NCBI RefSeq assembly: GCF_005484945.1
Contig: NZ_CP034035.1
Location: 3,348,001 to 3,412,000, forward strand
Direction: 5' to 3'
DNA: 64,000 nucleotides
DNA from: Brenneria rubrifaciens
GTDB lineage: Bacteria > Pseudomonadota > Gammaproteobacteria > Enterobacterales > Enterobacteriaceae
Shown here: piece by piece, positions 8,231 through 19,718 of the stretch
Layout: each line of letters begins with the position of its first letter
How positions within the stretch are numbered: position 1 is the first letter of the stretch
Notes under the pieces: generated by a model
Database searches by the model: none
What the model was told of the DNA's origin: nothing
Seen by the model: the letters and a program-made list of their open reading frames with translations, nothing else
Position numbers and translations under genes: made by a program

Positions 8231-8306
8231 TGGAGCGGGAAACGAGGCTCGAACTCGCGACCTCAACCTTGGCAAGGTTGCGCTCTACCAACTGAGCTAT
8301 TCCCGC
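8231..8306 (-). tRNA. tRNA-Gly (anticodon GCC), copy 1
   Basis: This 76-nt cloverleaf has encoded CCA. It begins GCGGGAATAGCTCAGTTGG, has anticodon loop CTTGCCAAG and a TTCGAGC T-loop. It differs from the neighbouring copy by a compensatory pair in the anticodon stem (CAACC/GGTTG) and by a few other bases. The position next to orn matches the E. coli glyVXY cluster. Confidence 0.97.
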
Positions 8307-8360
8307 GTCACAGGGTTACTGCTTTTATTTGCCACACCGCACAGGGCCGCATGACTGAAT

Positions 8361-8436
<76 letters not shown>

Positions 8437-8648
8437 TCGGGATACCGCCGCACCGGAAACAAAATTCTGTATCGGTACGGGGTGCGAATTATACGAGAAA
8501 TCCTTTCAACCGCAAGCCCTGAAAAATGAAAAAATGTTTGTTTGCCGATAAAAAGAGCAAAGCGGTGTGAAAACACGCATTACCCGCACTGAAGACCGTC
8601 AGGTCGACATCTCTGACGGTCAAGCTGTCCATGAACGCCTGAATCAGC

Positions 8649-9191
8649 TTAAAGCTGAATAAAATGCTCGCGGTAATAAGCCAGTTCCGCCAGCGATTCG
8701 CGAATATCATCCATCGCCTGATGCGTGCCCTGCTTTTTAAACCCGGCCAGAATCTCCGGTTTCCAGCGGCGTGCCAGCTCCTTAAGCGTACTGACATCCA
8801 GATAACGATAGTGGAAATAGGCTTCCAGCTCCGGCATATAGCGGAACAGAAAACGGCGATCCTGACCAATACTGTTACCGCAAATCGGTGATTTACCCGC
8901 GGGCACCCACTGTTGTAAAAAAGCCAACGTGACCCGTTCAGCCTCACGCTCGTCAACCGGGCTGGCTTTCACTCGGTCGATCAGACCGCTAGCCCCGTGC
9001 GTGCGCACATTCCAGTCATCCATCAGCGCGAGCTGGCTATCCGACTGATGAACGGCTAGAACCGGCCCTTCCGCCAACACATTCAGATTGGCGTCTGTCA
9101 CCAATGTCGCAATCTCAATGATACGATCCTGTTCAGGGTTCAATCCCGTCATCTCAAGATCGATCCAGATCAGGTTATTTTCATCTACCAT
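8649..9191 (-). CDS. orn: Oligoribonuclease
   Basis: This 180-residue DEDDh 3'-5' exoribonuclease clears 2-5-nt RNAs, including pGpG from c-di-GMP turnover; it is a cytoplasmic dimer and usually essential. Visible are the exonuclease motif WIDLEMTGL with the first acidic pair, [10 protein letters not shown], and [14 protein letters not shown] with the final His-Asp. It is nearly collinear with E. coli Orn (181 aa). I place the start at ATG 9191 (MVDENNLIW) because the family begins here and GGGA lies upstream; a 15-base-longer frame begins with ATG 9206 without a ribosome site. It is divergent from rsgA and followed by the glycine tRNAs, as in E. coli. Confidence 0.97.
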   Translation of the reverse strand: MVDENNLIWIDLEMTGLNPEQDRIIEIATLVTDANLNVLAEGPVLAVHQSDSQLALMDDWNVRTHGASGLIDRVKASPVDEREAERVTLAFLQQWVPAGKSPICGNSIGQDRRFLFRYMPELEAYFHYRYLDVSTLKELARRWKPEILAGFKKQGTHQAMDDIRESLAELAYYREHFIQL

Positions 9192-9389
9192 CGTTGGTAT
9201 TCCCATTTTTGCCGTGTATTGTCAACCGCCATCGTCGATTGTAACGCCAGTACCGGACGCTATCTGGCGGCATCAGTTAATTAAAATCAAATAGGGTGTA
9301 TTATAATCGCTTCAATCATTATGGGCGATAACCCTGTCTTATGGCATTCATCGCACCATGACGATCAATAGCGTATTAAGTGAGGCTCA

Positions 9390-10439
9390 GTGAGCAAAAA
9401 GAAACTGTCGAAAGGTCAGGAACGACGGGTAAGTGCGAATCATCAGCGCCGCCTTAAACATTCTGAAAGTAAAATCGAATGGGAAGATAGTCAACTGGGC
9501 GACACCCAGGAAGGCGTTATCATCAGCCGATTCGGTATGCATGCCGATGTGGAAGCCGCAAACGGCGTCGTACATCGCTGTAATATCCGCCGCACCCTTA
9601 AATCACTGGTCACGGGCGATCGCGTCGTGTGGCGGGCCGGTAATGAAGCGCTTGCCGGGATCAGCGGGATTGTTGAAGCCGTTCATCCGCGTCACTCCGT
9701 CCTGACGCGTCCTGACTACTACGATGGCGTCAAGCCGATCGCGGCCAACATCGATCAGATCGTGATCGTTTCCGCCATTTTACCTGAGCTCTCGCTCAAT
9801 ATTATCGATCGGTATCTGGTGGCCTGCGAAACACTGGACGTCGAACCGCTGATCGTTCTGAACAAAGTCGATTTACTGGATGAAGATGCCTGCCGGTTCG
9901 TCAATGAACTGATGGATATCTACCGGGCGCTTAACTATCGCGTACTGATGGCATCAAGCCACACTCAGGAAGGGATGGCGGAACTGGAGCAGGCGTTAAC
10001 CGGCCGTATCAGTATCTTCGCCGGACAATCCGGGGTAGGCAAATCCAGCTTGCTCAACGCCCTGCTCGCCCTCGGTGAAGAACGCATTCTGGTTAACAAG
10101 GTTTCCAATAACTCAGGACTGGGGCAACATACCACGACCGCTGCCCGTCTTTATCACTTCCCCCACGGCGGAGATGTGATTGACTCGCCGGGCGTACGCG
10201 AGTTTGGTCTGTGGCACCTGGCCCCCGATCAGATCACCCGTGGTTTTATCGAATTCCGGCAATACATCGGTTCGTGTAAATTCCGTGACTGCAAGCATGA
10301 CAACGATCCGGGCTGCGCCATTCGCGCCGCTCTCGACCGTGGCGACATCGCCGCCGAGCGTTTCGATAACTATCACCGTATCTTGGAAAGCATGGCGCAG
10401 GTAAAAACGCGTAAAACCTTTTCCGATACGGATAACTGA
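9390..10439 (+). CDS. rsgA: Ribosome small-subunit GTPase RsgA
   Basis: This 349-residue circularly permuted GTPase acts late in 30S maturation, binding near the decoding site. An OB-fold comes first (about residues 50-110); the G4 motif NKVDLL (about 155) precedes the P-loop [12 protein letters not shown] (about 212), showing the permutation. The C-terminus carries the zinc knuckle (CKFRDCKH and CAIRAAL). The Lys/Arg-rich N-terminus [13 protein letters not shown] is typical. The start is GTG 9390. It lies upstream of psd on the same strand, the conserved orn / rsgA-psd-mscM arrangement. Confidence 0.97.
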   Translation: MSKKKLSKGQERRVSANHQRRLKHSESKIEWEDSQLGDTQEGVIISRFGMHADVEAANGVVHRCNIRRTLKSLVTGDRVVWRAGNEALAGISGIVEAVHPRHSVLTRPDYYDGVKPIAANIDQIVIVSAILPELSLNIIDRYLVACETLDVEPLIVLNKVDLLDEDACRFVNELMDIYRALNYRVLMASSHTQEGMAELEQALTGRISIFAGQSGVGKSSLLNALLALGEERILVNKVSNNSGLGQHTTTAARLYHFPHGGDVIDSPGVREFGLWHLAPDQITRGFIEFRQYIGSCKFRDCKHDNDPGCAIRAALDRGDIAAERFDNYHRILESMAQVKTRKTFSDTDN

Positions 10440-10510
10440 CATTTATTGTATCCACCGCTACAATGCGCCCCTTTTACATCATGGCGCACCATTAACCCAA
10501 GAGGCTCACT

Positions 10511-11452
10511 GTGCTGGATAATATCAAAATCAAACTACAGTATTGGCTTCCCAAAATCTGGCTGACGCGTTTGGCTGGCTGGGGAGCGAATAAACCGGCG
10601 GGTAAACTCACCAAGCTGGTTATCGATCTGTTCGTCCGTCAGTACAAGGTCAATATGCAGGAGGCGCGGCAGCCGGATACCGCCGCCTATCGTACGTTCA
10701 ACGAGTTTTTTGTTCGTCCGCTGAAACCTGAAGTACGTCCTGTCGATCCGCATGCCCACCGGCTGGTTCAACCTGCGGATGGCGTTTTATCTCAGTTGGG
10801 CTCCATCACGGATGGCCAACTGATTCAGGCCAAAAACCATCTTTATTCACTGGAAGCGCTGCTTGCCGGTAACTATGTCATGGCGGAACTGTTCCGTGAC
10901 GGCCTGTTCGCCACGACCTATTTATCGCCGCGCGACTATCACCGCGTCCATATGCCGTGCGACGGCGTTCTGCGGGAAATGATTTACGTGCCGGGCGATC
11001 TGTTCTCCGTCAATCCGCTGACCGCGGACAACGTGCCGAATCTGTTTGCCCGCAACGAGCGCGTGATCTGTCTGTTTGATACCGAGTTTGGCCCACTGGC
11101 ACAGATTCTGGTCGGCGCCACCATCGTCGGCAGCATCGAAACCGTTTGGGCGGGCACCGTTACGCCACCACGGGAAGGCATTATTCAACGCTGGACATAT
11201 CCGCAGGCAGGCGAAGGCGCGGTTGTTCTGGAAAAAGGTCAGGAGATGGGCCGCTTTAAACTGGGCTCGACCGTGATTAACCTGTTTTCCCCTAATCAGA
11301 TACAGTTCGCGGCTCATCTCAATAGTCTCAGCGTTACCCGCATGGGCGAACTCTTTGCCGAGAGGGTGTCTGAATCGCAGGACGAAATCGTCGATCCGGT
11401 GCAGTCTGACGATGTGCATGTTGAGACTGACGCATCAGATAATCCGGGCTGA
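10511..11452 (+). CDS. psd: Phosphatidylserine decarboxylase proenzyme
   Basis: This 313-residue inner-membrane enzyme makes phosphatidylethanolamine from phosphatidylserine. It self-cleaves at LGST, leaving a pyruvoyl group from Ser253; Asp90 (QPADG) and His147 (HRVHMP) complete the processing triad seen in the E. coli enzyme. The length is close to E. coli Psd (322). It starts at GTG 10511 with GAGG upstream, 71 bases after rsgA, and 46 bases separate it from mscM; the three genes probably form one transcription unit. Confidence 0.97.
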   Translation: MLDNIKIKLQYWLPKIWLTRLAGWGANKPAGKLTKLVIDLFVRQYKVNMQEARQPDTAAYRTFNEFFVRPLKPEVRPVDPHAHRLVQPADGVLSQLGSITDGQLIQAKNHLYSLEALLAGNYVMAELFRDGLFATTYLSPRDYHRVHMPCDGVLREMIYVPGDLFSVNPLTADNVPNLFARNERVICLFDTEFGPLAQILVGATIVGSIETVWAGTVTPPREGIIQRWTYPQAGEGAVVLEKGQEMGRFKLGSTVINLFSPNQIQFAAHLNSLSVTRMGELFAERVSESQDEIVDPVQSDDVHVETDASDNPG

Positions 11453-11498
11453 ACGCCGTCAATTCCCCCCCTAGTTGTGAGCGAAAGGTAAACTAAAC

Positions 11499-14400
11499 GT
11501 GCGTCTGATTCTGGCTTTTCTGTTGAGTTGTTTATTATCAACCATCGCGTCGGCAGCCTCCGCCCCTAGCGAGACGCAGTTACGTCAGCAACTGCAACAG
11601 GCAGAGTCCAATAAAGGCGCAGCCGATCAGACGCAGATTGTTGAAGAGCTGCAATCTGCGCTGAATACGACACAGGAAGCCAAAGAGTCGCGCGAACGCG
11701 CGACGCAGTATCAACGTATTATTGATGATTTCCCCAAGCTGGTTCAGGAACTACGCCGCCAGTTGGCTGCGGAAGAAGAGAAACTGTCATCCACCGCAAC
11801 CGCGGATAGCGTTTCAACTAACGATCTTGAACAGCAGATCCTGCAAATCAGCAGCCAGCTACTGGAACAAGGCCGCCAGTTGCAGCAGGAACAGGATCGG
11901 TTACGCGAAATCAGTGATTCACTCGGACAGCTTCCCCAGCAGCAAACCGAGGCCAGTCGTTCACTGAACGACATGGAACGCCGTATCCAGTCTCTCGGTT
12001 CGCCAACTACCCCGCTGGCACAGGCGCAGTTGGCGGCGTTACAAGCCGAAGCCGGCATGTGGAAAAGCCGTGTGGACGAATTGGAACTGGCGCAGCTATC
12101 AGCCAGCAATCGCCAGGAACTCTCCCGACTACGCGCCGAACTGTATAAAAAACGGCATGACCGACTGGATATTCAGCTACAGGCGTTACGCAGCAGCATC
12201 AATAGCCAGCGTCAAAAAGAAGCCGAACAAGTGCTGGAGCGAACCGAACTGCTGGCGGAACAGGGCGGCGATTTGCCCGGCGTGATCAGCGCCCAGTTAA
12301 AGATTAACCGTGAACTTTCGGTTGCGCTGAATCAACAAGCGCAACGCATGGATCTGATCGCCTCTCAACAGCGTCAGGCCACCACGCACACGCTTCAGGT
12401 CCGCCAGGCGCTAAGCACTATCCGCGAACAGGCGCAATGGCTTGGCGTCTCGCCCGTCTTGGGCGAAACCTTACGTGCGCAGCTCTCACGGCTACCGGAA
12501 ATGCCTAAGCCGCAGCTACTGGACAGCGATATGGCGCAGCTACGGGTGCAGCGTCTGCATTTTGAAGATTTGATCAATAAGCCGCATGATGTTGAGAAGG
12601 CCAAACAGGATGACGGCACGCCACTAAGCACGGCGCAGCAACGCATTCTGGCCGATCAGTTGCGGACCCAGCGCGATTTGCTGACCTCGCTGATTTCCGG
12701 CTGCGACACCCAGATTTTGGAATTAACCAAACTCAAAGTGGCCAATAACCAGTTGGAAGACGCGTTAAAAGAGACGCAGGAAGCCGCCCACCGCTACCTT
12801 TTCTGGGTGGCCGACGTTGACCCGATCACCTTCTCATATCCGCTGGCTCTGGCACGTGATCTGACGCGCCTGCTGTCTTTGGATACCTTTACCCAACTCA
12901 GCAACGCCATGATCATGATGGTGACCAGCCGTGAAACCGTCATCCCGCTGCTGGGTGCCCTGTTACTGGTGGGATTCAGTATCAGTTCCCGTCGCCACTA
13001 CCTGGCATTTCTGGAACGCGCCAGCAGTCGGGTGGGTAAAGTCACGCTCGACCACTTCATGTTGACGCTGCGTACCGTTTTCTGGTCAATCCTGACGGCG
13101 CTGCCCCTGCCGGTGCTCTGGGCCGCGCTGGGCTATGGTTTGCAAAATGCCTGGCCTTACCCGGTCGCGGTGGCGATTGGCGACAGCGTTACCGCCACCG
13201 TTCCTTTAATGTGGCTGGTGATGATCAGCGCGTCATTCGCACATCCTCAGGGGCTGTTTATTGTTCACTTTCGCTGGTCGCCTGATCGAGTGGCCAGGGC
13301 AATGCGCTATTACCGCCTTTCCATCGCGTTTATTGTGCCGTTAATTATGGCGCTGATTACTTTCGATAAGCTGAACGATCGCGAGTTTTCCAGTACGCTG
13401 GGACGTTTATGTTTTATCCTGCTCTGTATGGCGCTGAGTCTGGTGACCAACAGTCTTAAACGTGCCGGTATCCCACTTTATCTGGACAAAGAGGGGTCAG
13501 GAGAAAATTCGCTCAATCGCGCCATGTGGAACCTGCTGATATGCGTTCCTCTGGCTGCCGCATTAGCATCCTGCATCGGCTATCTGGCAACGGCGCAGGC
13601 GCTGTTGGTACGTCTGGAAAAGTCAGTGTCGATCTGGTTTTTCCTGTTGGTTATTTACCACATCATCCGCCGGTGGATGCTCATTCAACGGCGGCGCATC
13701 GCCTTTGACCGTGCCAAGCAGCGTCGTTCGGAAATTTTGGCGCAGCGGGCCCGTGGCGAAGAGGAAACGCTGCCGGGTTCAACGCACGAAGGCAATTCAG
13801 AAGCGATCGAAGAACCCGTGGTGGATCTGGATACGATCAGCGCCAAATCCCTGCAACTGGTTCGCTCCATTCTGACCCTTATCGCACTGGTTTCCGTTAT
13901 CGTGTTGTGGTCTGAAATTCATTCCGCGTTTGCGTTCCTGGAAAATATCAGTCTGTGGGATGTCAGCAGCACGGTAAAAGGCGTGGAAAGCGTTCAGCCG
14001 ATTACGCTGGGCTCCGTCTTAATTGCCGTGCTGATTTTTGTGATTACCGCCCAGTTGGTGCGTAACCTGCCGGCGTTACTGGAACTGGCGCTGTTGCAGC
14101 ATTTGAATTTATCGCCGGGCAGCGGTTACGCCATCACCACCATCAGCAAATATGTTCTGATGTTGATTGGTTGCCTGATGGGTTTCTCACTTATCGGGAT
14201 TGAGTGGTCCAAACTGCAATGGCTGGTTGCGGCGCTGGGTGTGGGATTAGGGTTTGGTTTGCAGGAAATCTTCGCCAACTTCATTTCCGGCCTGATTATC
14301 CTGTTTGAAAAACCGATACGTATCGGCGATACCGTCACGATCCGCGACCTCACCGGAAGCGTCATGCGCATCAATACGCGCGCGACCACTATTTCCGATT

Positions 14401-14828
14401 GGGACCGCAAAGAGATTATCGTGCCGAACAAAGCCTTTATTACCGAGCAATTTATCAACTGGTCACTGTCGGATTCCGTAACGCGCGTGGTGTTGACGGT
14501 TCCGGCCCCTGCCGAAGCGAACAGCAAAGAGGTCACCGATTTACTGATGGATGCAGTCAGGCGCTGCTCGCTGATATTGGAAAATCCACCGCCGGAAGTC
14601 TTTCTGGTCGATTTGCAGCAAGGTATTCAAATTTTTGAGCTGCGTATTTTTGCCGCGGAAATGATTCACCGCATGCCATTACGCCATGAACTGCACCAGT
14701 TGATTCTGGAAAATTACCGTAAACACAACATGGCGTTGCCCTTCCCGCCATTCCAGGTACGCATGGATAACCTATCGCGTAAAGGGAACACCCTGACATC
14801 CAGTAACCGAACGACAGGCAGTTTATAA
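11499..14828 (+). CDS. mscM: Miniconductance mechanosensitive channel MscM (YjeP)
   Basis: This is an 1109-residue large MscS-family channel, against about 1107 in E. coli. An N-terminal signal peptide (to about residue 20, cut after ASA) leads into a long Gln/Glu-rich periplasmic coiled-coil region (residues 25-430). It is followed by about ten hydrophobic segments from 480 onward and the MscS pore and beta domain near 900-1000 (GLGFGLQEIFANFISG, RDLTGSVMRINTRATTI). It opens under hypo-osmotic shock to release solutes. A charged linker after residue 720 (RARGEEETLPG) is typical of the long members. It follows psd on the same strand. Confidence 0.95.
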   Translation: MRLILAFLLSCLLSTIASAASAPSETQLRQQLQQAESNKGAADQTQIVEELQSALNTTQEAKESRERATQYQRIIDDFPKLVQELRRQLAAEEEKLSSTATADSVSTNDLEQQILQISSQLLEQGRQLQQEQDRLREISDSLGQLPQQQTEASRSLNDMERRIQSLGSPTTPLAQAQLAALQAEAGMWKSRVDELELAQLSASNRQELSRLRAELYKKRHDRLDIQLQALRSSINSQRQKEAEQVLERTELLAEQGGDLPGVISAQLKINRELSVALNQQAQRMDLIASQQRQATTHTLQVRQALSTIREQAQWLGVSPVLGETLRAQLSRLPEMPKPQLLDSDMAQLRVQRLHFEDLINKPHDVEKAKQDDGTPLSTAQQRILADQLRTQRDLLTSLISGCDTQILELTKLKVANNQLEDALKETQEAAHRYLFWVADVDPITFSYPLALARDLTRLLSLDTFTQLSNAMIMMVTSRETVIPLLGALLLVGFSISSRRHYLAFLERASSRVGKVTLDHFMLTLRTVFWSILTALPLPVLWAALGYGLQNAWPYPVAVAIGDSVTATVPLMWLVMISASFAHPQGLFIVHFRWSPDRVARAMRYYRLSIAFIVPLIMALITFDKLNDREFSSTLGRLCFILLCMALSLVTNSLKRAGIPLYLDKEGSGENSLNRAMWNLLICVPLAAALASCIGYLATAQALLVRLEKSVSIWFFLLVIYHIIRRWMLIQRRRIAFDRAKQRRSEILAQRARGEEETLPGSTHEGNSEAIEEPVVDLDTISAKSLQLVRSILTLIALVSVIVLWSEIHSAFAFLENISLWDVSSTVKGVESVQPITLGSVLIAVLIFVITAQLVRNLPALLELALLQHLNLSPGSGYAITTISKYVLMLIGCLMGFSLIGIEWSKLQWLVAALGVGLGFGLQEIFANFISGLIILFEKPIRIGDTVTIRDLTGSVMRINTRATTISDWDRKEIIVPNKAFITEQFINWSLSDSVTRVVLTVPAPAEANSKEVTDLLMDAVRRCSLILENPPPEVFLVDLQQGIQIFELRIFAAEMIHRMPLRHELHQLILENYRKHNMALPFPPFQVRMDNLSRKGNTLTSSNRTTGSL

Positions 14829-14846
14829 TATGAAGGAAGGATTAAG

Positions 14847-14875
14847 GCGGGAACAGCAAGACCACTCCCGCTTTT
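14847..14875. terminator. Hairpin between convergent mscM and epmA
   Basis: A short stem, GCGGGA paired with TCCCGC across a 13-nt loop, is followed by CTTTTCC on the + strand. It lies between the two convergent genes and may serve mscM. The stem is short, so support is moderate. Confidence 0.45.
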
Positions 14876-14888
14876 CCGCGCAGAAAGT

Positions 14889-15866
14889 TCAGGCGCGCTC
14901 GACCGAAAACGCCATCACGTCACTCAGTTTTTCCGCGTTTAACGCCAGCATAATCAGGCGATCGACGCCCAACGCCACGCCTGCGCATTCGGGAATGCCA
15001 TGCTCCAACGCGGCCAGCAGGTTTTCATCAATCGGTAGTTGAGGCAAACCGCGCGCTGCGCGCTTGCGGTTATCCTGCTCGAAGCGCTGACGCTGTTCAT
15101 CGCTGTCGGTCAGTTCGCGGAAACCGTTCGCCAGTTCAATGCCTTTGAAATAGACTTCAAAACGTTCGGCAACCCGATTATCCTCGCTACTGATTTCAGC
15201 CAGCGAAGCTTGGGTTGTCGGGAAATGGTAAACAAACGCCGGTTTGTCGCGGCCGATATTCGGCTCTACACCAAAGGTAAACAGCATTTGTACCAGCGCA
15301 TCACGATCGTCTTCACGGCTGGCGATATCGCCCAGCCCCAGCTTTTCCGCCGCTTCACGCAGTTGAGCTTTGTCCACAGTCAGCGGATCAATTTCCAGAT
15401 GGCGCAAGAAAGCCTGTTGATACGAAAGCATTTCCGCGCTTTCGCAATCCAGCACCTGCTGTAGTAAATCGTCGACTTCATTCATCAGCCGGTACATATC
15501 GTAATGCGGTCGATACCATTCCAGCATGGTGAATTCTGGATTGTGGTGTCTACCTGACTCTTCGTTACGAAAGCTGCGGCATAACTGGAATATCGGACCG
15601 CTGCCCGCGGCCAGCAGGCGTTTCATGTGATATTCAGGGCTGGTCATCAAATACAATGTCATCCCGTTAGCAGCACCTGGCCCTATGAAGCGGGTTTGAA
15701 ACGGGCATAAATAAGCATCCGTTATCGTCGCCTGGCTCATCGCCGGCGTTTCAACCTCCAGTACCCCACGATCGGTGAAGAAACGCCGGATAACTGCGAC
15801 TATCGACGCTCGCTTCAACAAATTAGCGACAGAAGCACTAGGTTGCCAACTTGCCGTCTCGCTCAT
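14889..15866 (-). CDS. epmA: EF-P lysyltransferase EpmA (GenX/PoxA)
   Basis: This 325-residue paralogue of the LysRS catalytic core has no anticodon-binding domain. Class II motifs are visible: CRSFRNEE (motif 2) and [14 protein letters not shown] (motif 3). It activates (R)-beta-lysine and attaches it to Lys34 of EF-P, helping ribosomes pass polyproline. I start at ATG 15866 ([12 protein letters not shown]), identical to the E. coli start; an upstream in-frame extension of 20 residues is not conserved. It is divergent from frdA, as in E. coli. Its substrate EF-P and the partner EpmB are encoded 5 kb away in this window. Confidence 0.97.
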   Translation of the reverse strand: MSETASWQPSASVANLLKRASIVAVIRRFFTDRGVLEVETPAMSQATITDAYLCPFQTRFIGPGAANGMTLYLMTSPEYHMKRLLAAGSGPIFQLCRSFRNEESGRHHNPEFTMLEWYRPHYDMYRLMNEVDDLLQQVLDCESAEMLSYQQAFLRHLEIDPLTVDKAQLREAAEKLGLGDIASREDDRDALVQMLFTFGVEPNIGRDKPAFVYHFPTTQASLAEISSEDNRVAERFEVYFKGIELANGFRELTDSDEQRQRFEQDNRKRAARGLPQLPIDENLLAALEHGIPECAGVALGVDRLIMLALNAEKLSDVMAFSVERA

Positions 15867-16367
15867 GGTTGTTACTCCAAAGTCAAACAAGTGGAGCAGT
15901 CTACTCGTCCCTGCACAGACAAACAAAAATTTTTTAAGGGAAATTTTAAAATAAATCGGCGCGGCGGCGAGCAGAGGTAGCCCTCACACCTGCAACGCGA
16001 AAAAAGAGGAGACGGGTATATCCAGTGAAACATTTTCCTATAAAGCCTGCAAAGGCGTTATTAAAGAAATAAAAGCACACTTTTAATAAAAATGAGCCTT
16101 TCGATCACGTTTTTATCTCTTATTACAATACTCTCTGAAAAAACTGCAAAATGCGGGATCACATCAAATTTCACCCACCTCTAATTCGTTATACTCAATC
16201 CCATACAAAAAATAGCGTTATGTCTATTCCCATATACCTGCGAATCAATTTTTTATTCAGTGACAAGCACAAAACGTTCGCAGATATATGCGGATATAAA
16301 AAGATAGAAATGAATAGATATTATTTTTTATTTTAACTTAATTAACTTAAGTAACTGGAGGAATGCA
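15867..16367 (+). promoter_or_regulatory. epmA-frdA intergenic region (frd promoter expected)
   Basis: These 501 bases are strongly AT-rich near frdA. In E. coli the frd promoter here is activated by FNR and repressed by nitrate through NarL. I looked for the FNR palindrome TTGAT-N4-ATCAA and found only isolated ATCAA half-sites (about 16161 and 16243), not a full match. A 61-codon frame at 16151-16336 has no ribosome site and is not called. frdA itself has a clear GGAGG just before its GTG. Confidence 0.4.
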
Positions 16368-18164
16368 GTGCAAACCTTTAATGCCGACTTGGCCATTATC
16401 GGGGCCGGGGGTGCAGGCTTACGCGCGGCGATTGCCGCCGCCGAAGCGAATCCCCAACTGAAAATTGCGCTGATCTCGAAAGTCTACCCTATGCGTAGCC
16501 ACACCGTGGCGGCAGAAGGCGGATCAGCAGCAGTCACTCAGGATCACGATAGCTTTGATTATCATTTCAACGACACCGTTTCTGGTGGCGACTGGCTGTG
16601 TGAACAAGACGTTGTCGAACACTTCGTCAAGCACTGCCCCGAAGAAATGATCCAACTGGAACAATGGGGCTGCCCGTGGAGCCGTAAACCAGATGGTTCT
16701 GTCAACGTTCGTCGATTTGGCGGAATGAAAATAGAACGAACCTGGTTTGCCGCCGATAAAACCGGCTTCCATATGCTGCATACGCTGTTCCAAACCTCCC
16801 TCAAATACCCACAAATTCAGCGTTTCGATGAGCATTTTGTTCTGGACGTGCTGGTTGATGACGGCCATGCACGCGGTGTCGTCGCCATCAATATGATGGA
16901 AGGCGCGTTAATCCAGATCCGCGCAAACGCCGTGGTTCTCGCCACTGGCGGCGCAGGACGGGTGTATCGCTACAATACCAATGGCGGTATCGTCACCGGT
17001 GACGGTATGGGCATGGCATTCCGCCACGGCGTACCCTTGCGCGACATGGAATTCGTGCAGTATCACCCGACCGGCCTGCCGGGTTCCGGTATTCTGATGA
17101 CGGAAGGCTGTCGTGGTGAAGGCGGCATTATGGTCAACAAAGACGGCTACCGTTATCTGCAAGACTACGGTATGGGCCCTGAAACACCGCTGGGCGAGCC
17201 GAAAAACAAATACATGGAACTGGGTCCGCGTGACAAGGTTTCTCAGGCTTTCTGGCATGAGTGGCGGGCAGGACGCACCATTTCCACTCCGCTAGGCGAC
17301 GTGGTCTACCTTGACTTGCGTCACCTCGGCGAGAAGAAACTCAAAGAGCGCCTGCCGTTCATCTGCGAACTGGCGAAAGCCTATGTTGGCGTTGACCCGG
17401 TTAAAGAACCGATTCCGATTCGACCTACCGCACACTACACCATGGGAGGGATCGAAACCGATCAAAACTGCGAAACCCGCATCAAAGGTCTGTTTGCCGT
17501 CGGCGAATGTTCTTCTGTCGGTTTGCACGGCGCCAACCGCCTCGGTTCCAACTCGCTGGCGGAACTGGTGGTATTTGGGCGCGTGGCGGGCGAACACGCG
17601 GTACAACGCTCGCAGTCCGCCGCGCCAGCCAACGCTCGCGCACTCGATGCCCAAACTCGCGATGTGGAACAACGCCTGAACGATCTGATGAAACAGGAAG
17701 GCACCGAAAGCTGGGCGAAAATCCGTGATGAGATGGGCTTATCCATGGAAGAAGGCTGCGGTATTTATCGTACAACGGATCTAATGCAAAAAACCGTCGA
17801 CAAGCTGACCGAACTCAAAGAACGCTTCAAGCGGGTGAAAATTACCGACCATTCCAGCGTATTCAATACTGACCTGCTTTATACCATCGAGTTGGGACAC
17901 AGTCTGGATGTCGCGGAATGTATGGCGCACTCCGCCATTAACCGTAAAGAATCCCGAGGCGCCCACCAACGTCTGGATGAAGGCTGCACTGAGCGTGATG
18001 ATGTTAATTTCCTGAAGCACACGCTGGCTTTTTATAACCCCGAAGGGGCGCCCCGGCTGGATTACTCCGATGTGAAAATCACCAAATTGCCGCCGGCCAA
18101 ACGCGTTTACGGTGCCGAAGGCGATGCTCAGGATAAAAGCAAGAAGGAGCAGGCGAATGGCTGA
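16368..18164 (+). CDS. frdA: Fumarate reductase flavoprotein subunit
   Basis: This 598-residue catalytic subunit of the anaerobic quinol:fumarate reductase sits on the cytoplasmic side of the membrane. The FAD-binding loop [10 protein letters not shown] is at residues 12-21; His45 in [11 protein letters not shown] carries the covalent [14 protein letters not shown] and the active-site region [10 protein letters not shown] are intact. It starts at GTG 16368, preceded by GGAGG. Its stop overlaps the frdB start (ATGGCTGA), so the two subunits are translationally coupled as in E. coli. It is the first gene of frdABCD and gives the organism fumarate respiration. Confidence 0.98.
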   Translation: MQTFNADLAIIGAGGAGLRAAIAAAEANPQLKIALISKVYPMRSHTVAAEGGSAAVTQDHDSFDYHFNDTVSGGDWLCEQDVVEHFVKHCPEEMIQLEQWGCPWSRKPDGSVNVRRFGGMKIERTWFAADKTGFHMLHTLFQTSLKYPQIQRFDEHFVLDVLVDDGHARGVVAINMMEGALIQIRANAVVLATGGAGRVYRYNTNGGIVTGDGMGMAFRHGVPLRDMEFVQYHPTGLPGSGILMTEGCRGEGGIMVNKDGYRYLQDYGMGPETPLGEPKNKYMELGPRDKVSQAFWHEWRAGRTISTPLGDVVYLDLRHLGEKKLKERLPFICELAKAYVGVDPVKEPIPIRPTAHYTMGGIETDQNCETRIKGLFAVGECSSVGLHGANRLGSNSLAELVVFGRVAGEHAVQRSQSAAPANARALDAQTRDVEQRLNDLMKQEGTESWAKIRDEMGLSMEEGCGIYRTTDLMQKTVDKLTELKERFKRVKITDHSSVFNTDLLYTIELGHSLDVAECMAHSAINRKESRGAHQRLDEGCTERDDVNFLKHTLAFYNPEGAPRLDYSDVKITKLPPAKRVYGAEGDAQDKSKKEQANG

Positions 18165-18891
18165 GATGCAAACCCTGAAAATGGAGGTCATGCGCTACAA
18201 CCCGGAACAGGACAGCGAGCCGCATTTCGAGACGTTTGACGTCCCGTTCAACAAGCAGACCTCCTTGCTGGACGCGCTGGGTTATATCAAAGATAACCTG
18301 GCGGCGGATCTCTCCTACCGCTGGTCCTGCCGTATGGCAATCTGCGGTTCATGCGGCATGATGGTGAACAACGTGCCCAAACTGGCCTGCAAGACCTTCC
18401 TGCGTGATTATCAGGACGGGCTAAAGGTTGAAGCGTTGGGTAACTTTCCCATTGAGCGCGATCTTGTGGTCGACATGACCCACTTTATTGAAAGTCTCGA
18501 AGCGATTAAGCCCTATATCATCGGTAACGATCGTAAACCGGCTGATGGCGCGAACAAACAAACCCCGGCACAGATGGCCAAATACCACCAGTTCTCTGGC
18601 TGTATCAACTGTGGTCTTTGCTATGCCGCGTGTCCGCAGTTTGGCCTGAATCCTGAATTCATTGGCCCGGCGGCGATCACACTGGCTCACCGATACAATC
18701 TGGACAACCGCGATAACGGTAAAAAAGAGCGTATGGCGCAGTTGAACGGTAATAACGGGGTATGGAGTTGTACCTTTGTGGGTTACTGCTCGGAGGTTTG
18801 TCCTAAGCATGTCGATCCGGCCGCTGCAATCCAACAAGGCAAGGTTGAAAGTGCTAAAGACTTTATGATTGCCATGCTGAAACCACAATAA
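18157..18891 (+). CDS. frdB: Fumarate reductase iron-sulfur subunit
   Basis: This 244-residue subunit carries three Fe-S clusters that pass electrons from menaquinol to FrdA. The 2Fe-2S ligands are in [10 protein letters not shown] plus a later Cys; [12 protein letters not shown] and [11 protein letters not shown] hold the 4Fe-4S and 3Fe-4S centres. I choose ATG 18157 ([11 protein letters not shown]) to match E. coli; it overlaps the end of frdA by 8 bases. frdC follows after 13 bases. Confidence 0.98.
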   Translation: MAEMQTLKMEVMRYNPEQDSEPHFETFDVPFNKQTSLLDALGYIKDNLAADLSYRWSCRMAICGSCGMMVNNVPKLACKTFLRDYQDGLKVEALGNFPIERDLVVDMTHFIESLEAIKPYIIGNDRKPADGANKQTPAQMAKYHQFSGCINCGLCYAACPQFGLNPEFIGPAAITLAHRYNLDNRDNGKKERMAQLNGNNGVWSCTFVGYCSEVCPKHVDPAAAIQQGKVESAKDFMIAMLKPQ

Positions 18892-18904
18892 GGGAGGGGC
18901 AATA

Positions 18905-19300
18905 ATGACATCCAAACGTAAAGCGTATGTCCGTGACATGTCGCCAACCTGGTGGAAGAAACTGGGATTCTATCGCTTTTATATGTTGCGCGAAGGGACG
19001 GCCTTACCTGCCGTCTGGTTCAGCATCATATTATTGTATGGCGTATTCTCACTCAAAAATGGCCCGGAAAGCTGGGCGCGCTTTGTTGAATTCCTGCAAA
19101 ACCCATTGGTGTTGCTTGTCAACATCATTGCGTTGCTGGCTGCCGTGCTGCATACCAAAACCTGGTTTGAGCTGGCGCCGAAAGCATCCATCATCGTGAT
19201 AAATGACGAGAAAATGGGGCCGGAGCCAATCATTAAGGGGCTCTGGGCTGTCACCATTGTAGTAACGCTAGCGGTACTGGCTATCGCCTTACTATTCTGA
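18905..19300 (+). CDS. frdC: Fumarate reductase membrane anchor subunit C
   Basis: This is a 131-residue hydrophobic protein with three membrane helices (about 30-50, 65-85, 108-130). With FrdD it anchors FrdAB in the inner membrane and forms the quinol sites. [24 protein letters not shown] and the central [13 protein letters not shown] region match the family. It has the E. coli length (131). It starts at ATG 18905 after GGGAGGGG. Confidence 0.97.
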   Translation: MTSKRKAYVRDMSPTWWKKLGFYRFYMLREGTALPAVWFSIILLYGVFSLKNGPESWARFVEFLQNPLVLLVNIIALLAAVLHTKTWFELAPKASIIVINDEKMGPEPIIKGLWAVTIVVTLAVLAIALLF

Positions 19301-19314
19301 TCAGGAGGAATAAC

Positions 19315-19671
19315 ATGATTAATCAAACGCCAAAACGTTCCGACGAACCCCCTTTCTGGGGTTTGTTCGGCGCCGGTGGTATGTGGAGCGCATTTTTCGC
19401 TCCCGTCATTATCCTGCTGGTTGGTGTACTGTTGCCGCTAGGCCTGTTCCCGAACGCGCTGACTTATGAGCGCATCGCCACATTCAGCCAAAGCTTTATC
19501 GGCCGTGTTTTCCTGTTGCTGATGATTACCTTGCCAATCTGGTGTGGCTTGCACCGTCTTCACCATGCCATGCACGATTTGAAAATTCATATCCCTGCCG
19601 GGAAATGGGTATTCTACGGTCTGGCGGCAATTTTGAGCATCGTGACGATCATTGGCGTTGTCACGCTGTAA
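19315..19671 (+). CDS. frdD: Fumarate reductase membrane anchor subunit D
   Basis: This 118-residue last subunit of frdABCD (119 in E. coli) has three membrane helices and the conserved [15 protein letters not shown] segment before the last one. It pairs with FrdC to anchor the complex. AGGAGG precedes its ATG, 14 bases after frdC. A strong terminator follows at 19689. Confidence 0.97.
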   Translation: MINQTPKRSDEPPFWGLFGAGGMWSAFFAPVIILLVGVLLPLGLFPNALTYERIATFSQSFIGRVFLLLMITLPIWCGLHRLHHAMHDLKIHIPAGKWVFYGLAAILSIVTIIGVVTL

Positions 19672-19688
19672 TGACGTTACCCGTCGTT

Positions 19689-19718
19689 AACGGCCTGCCT
19701 CTACGCAGGCCGTTTTTT
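19689..19718 (+). terminator. Intrinsic terminator of frdABCD
   Basis: A 10-bp perfect stem (AACGGCCTGC and its complement), a 6-nt loop, then TTTTAT. It lies 18 bases after the frdD stop. Confidence 0.9.

Noticed and set aside
16151..16336. 61-codon frame upstream of frdA
   Set aside because: AT-rich composition, no ribosome site, no recognisable motif; it falls where the frd promoter is expected.
15867..16367. FNR site for frd
   Set aside because: Only half-sites ATCAA were found; no TTGAT-N4-ATCAA match with correct spacing.
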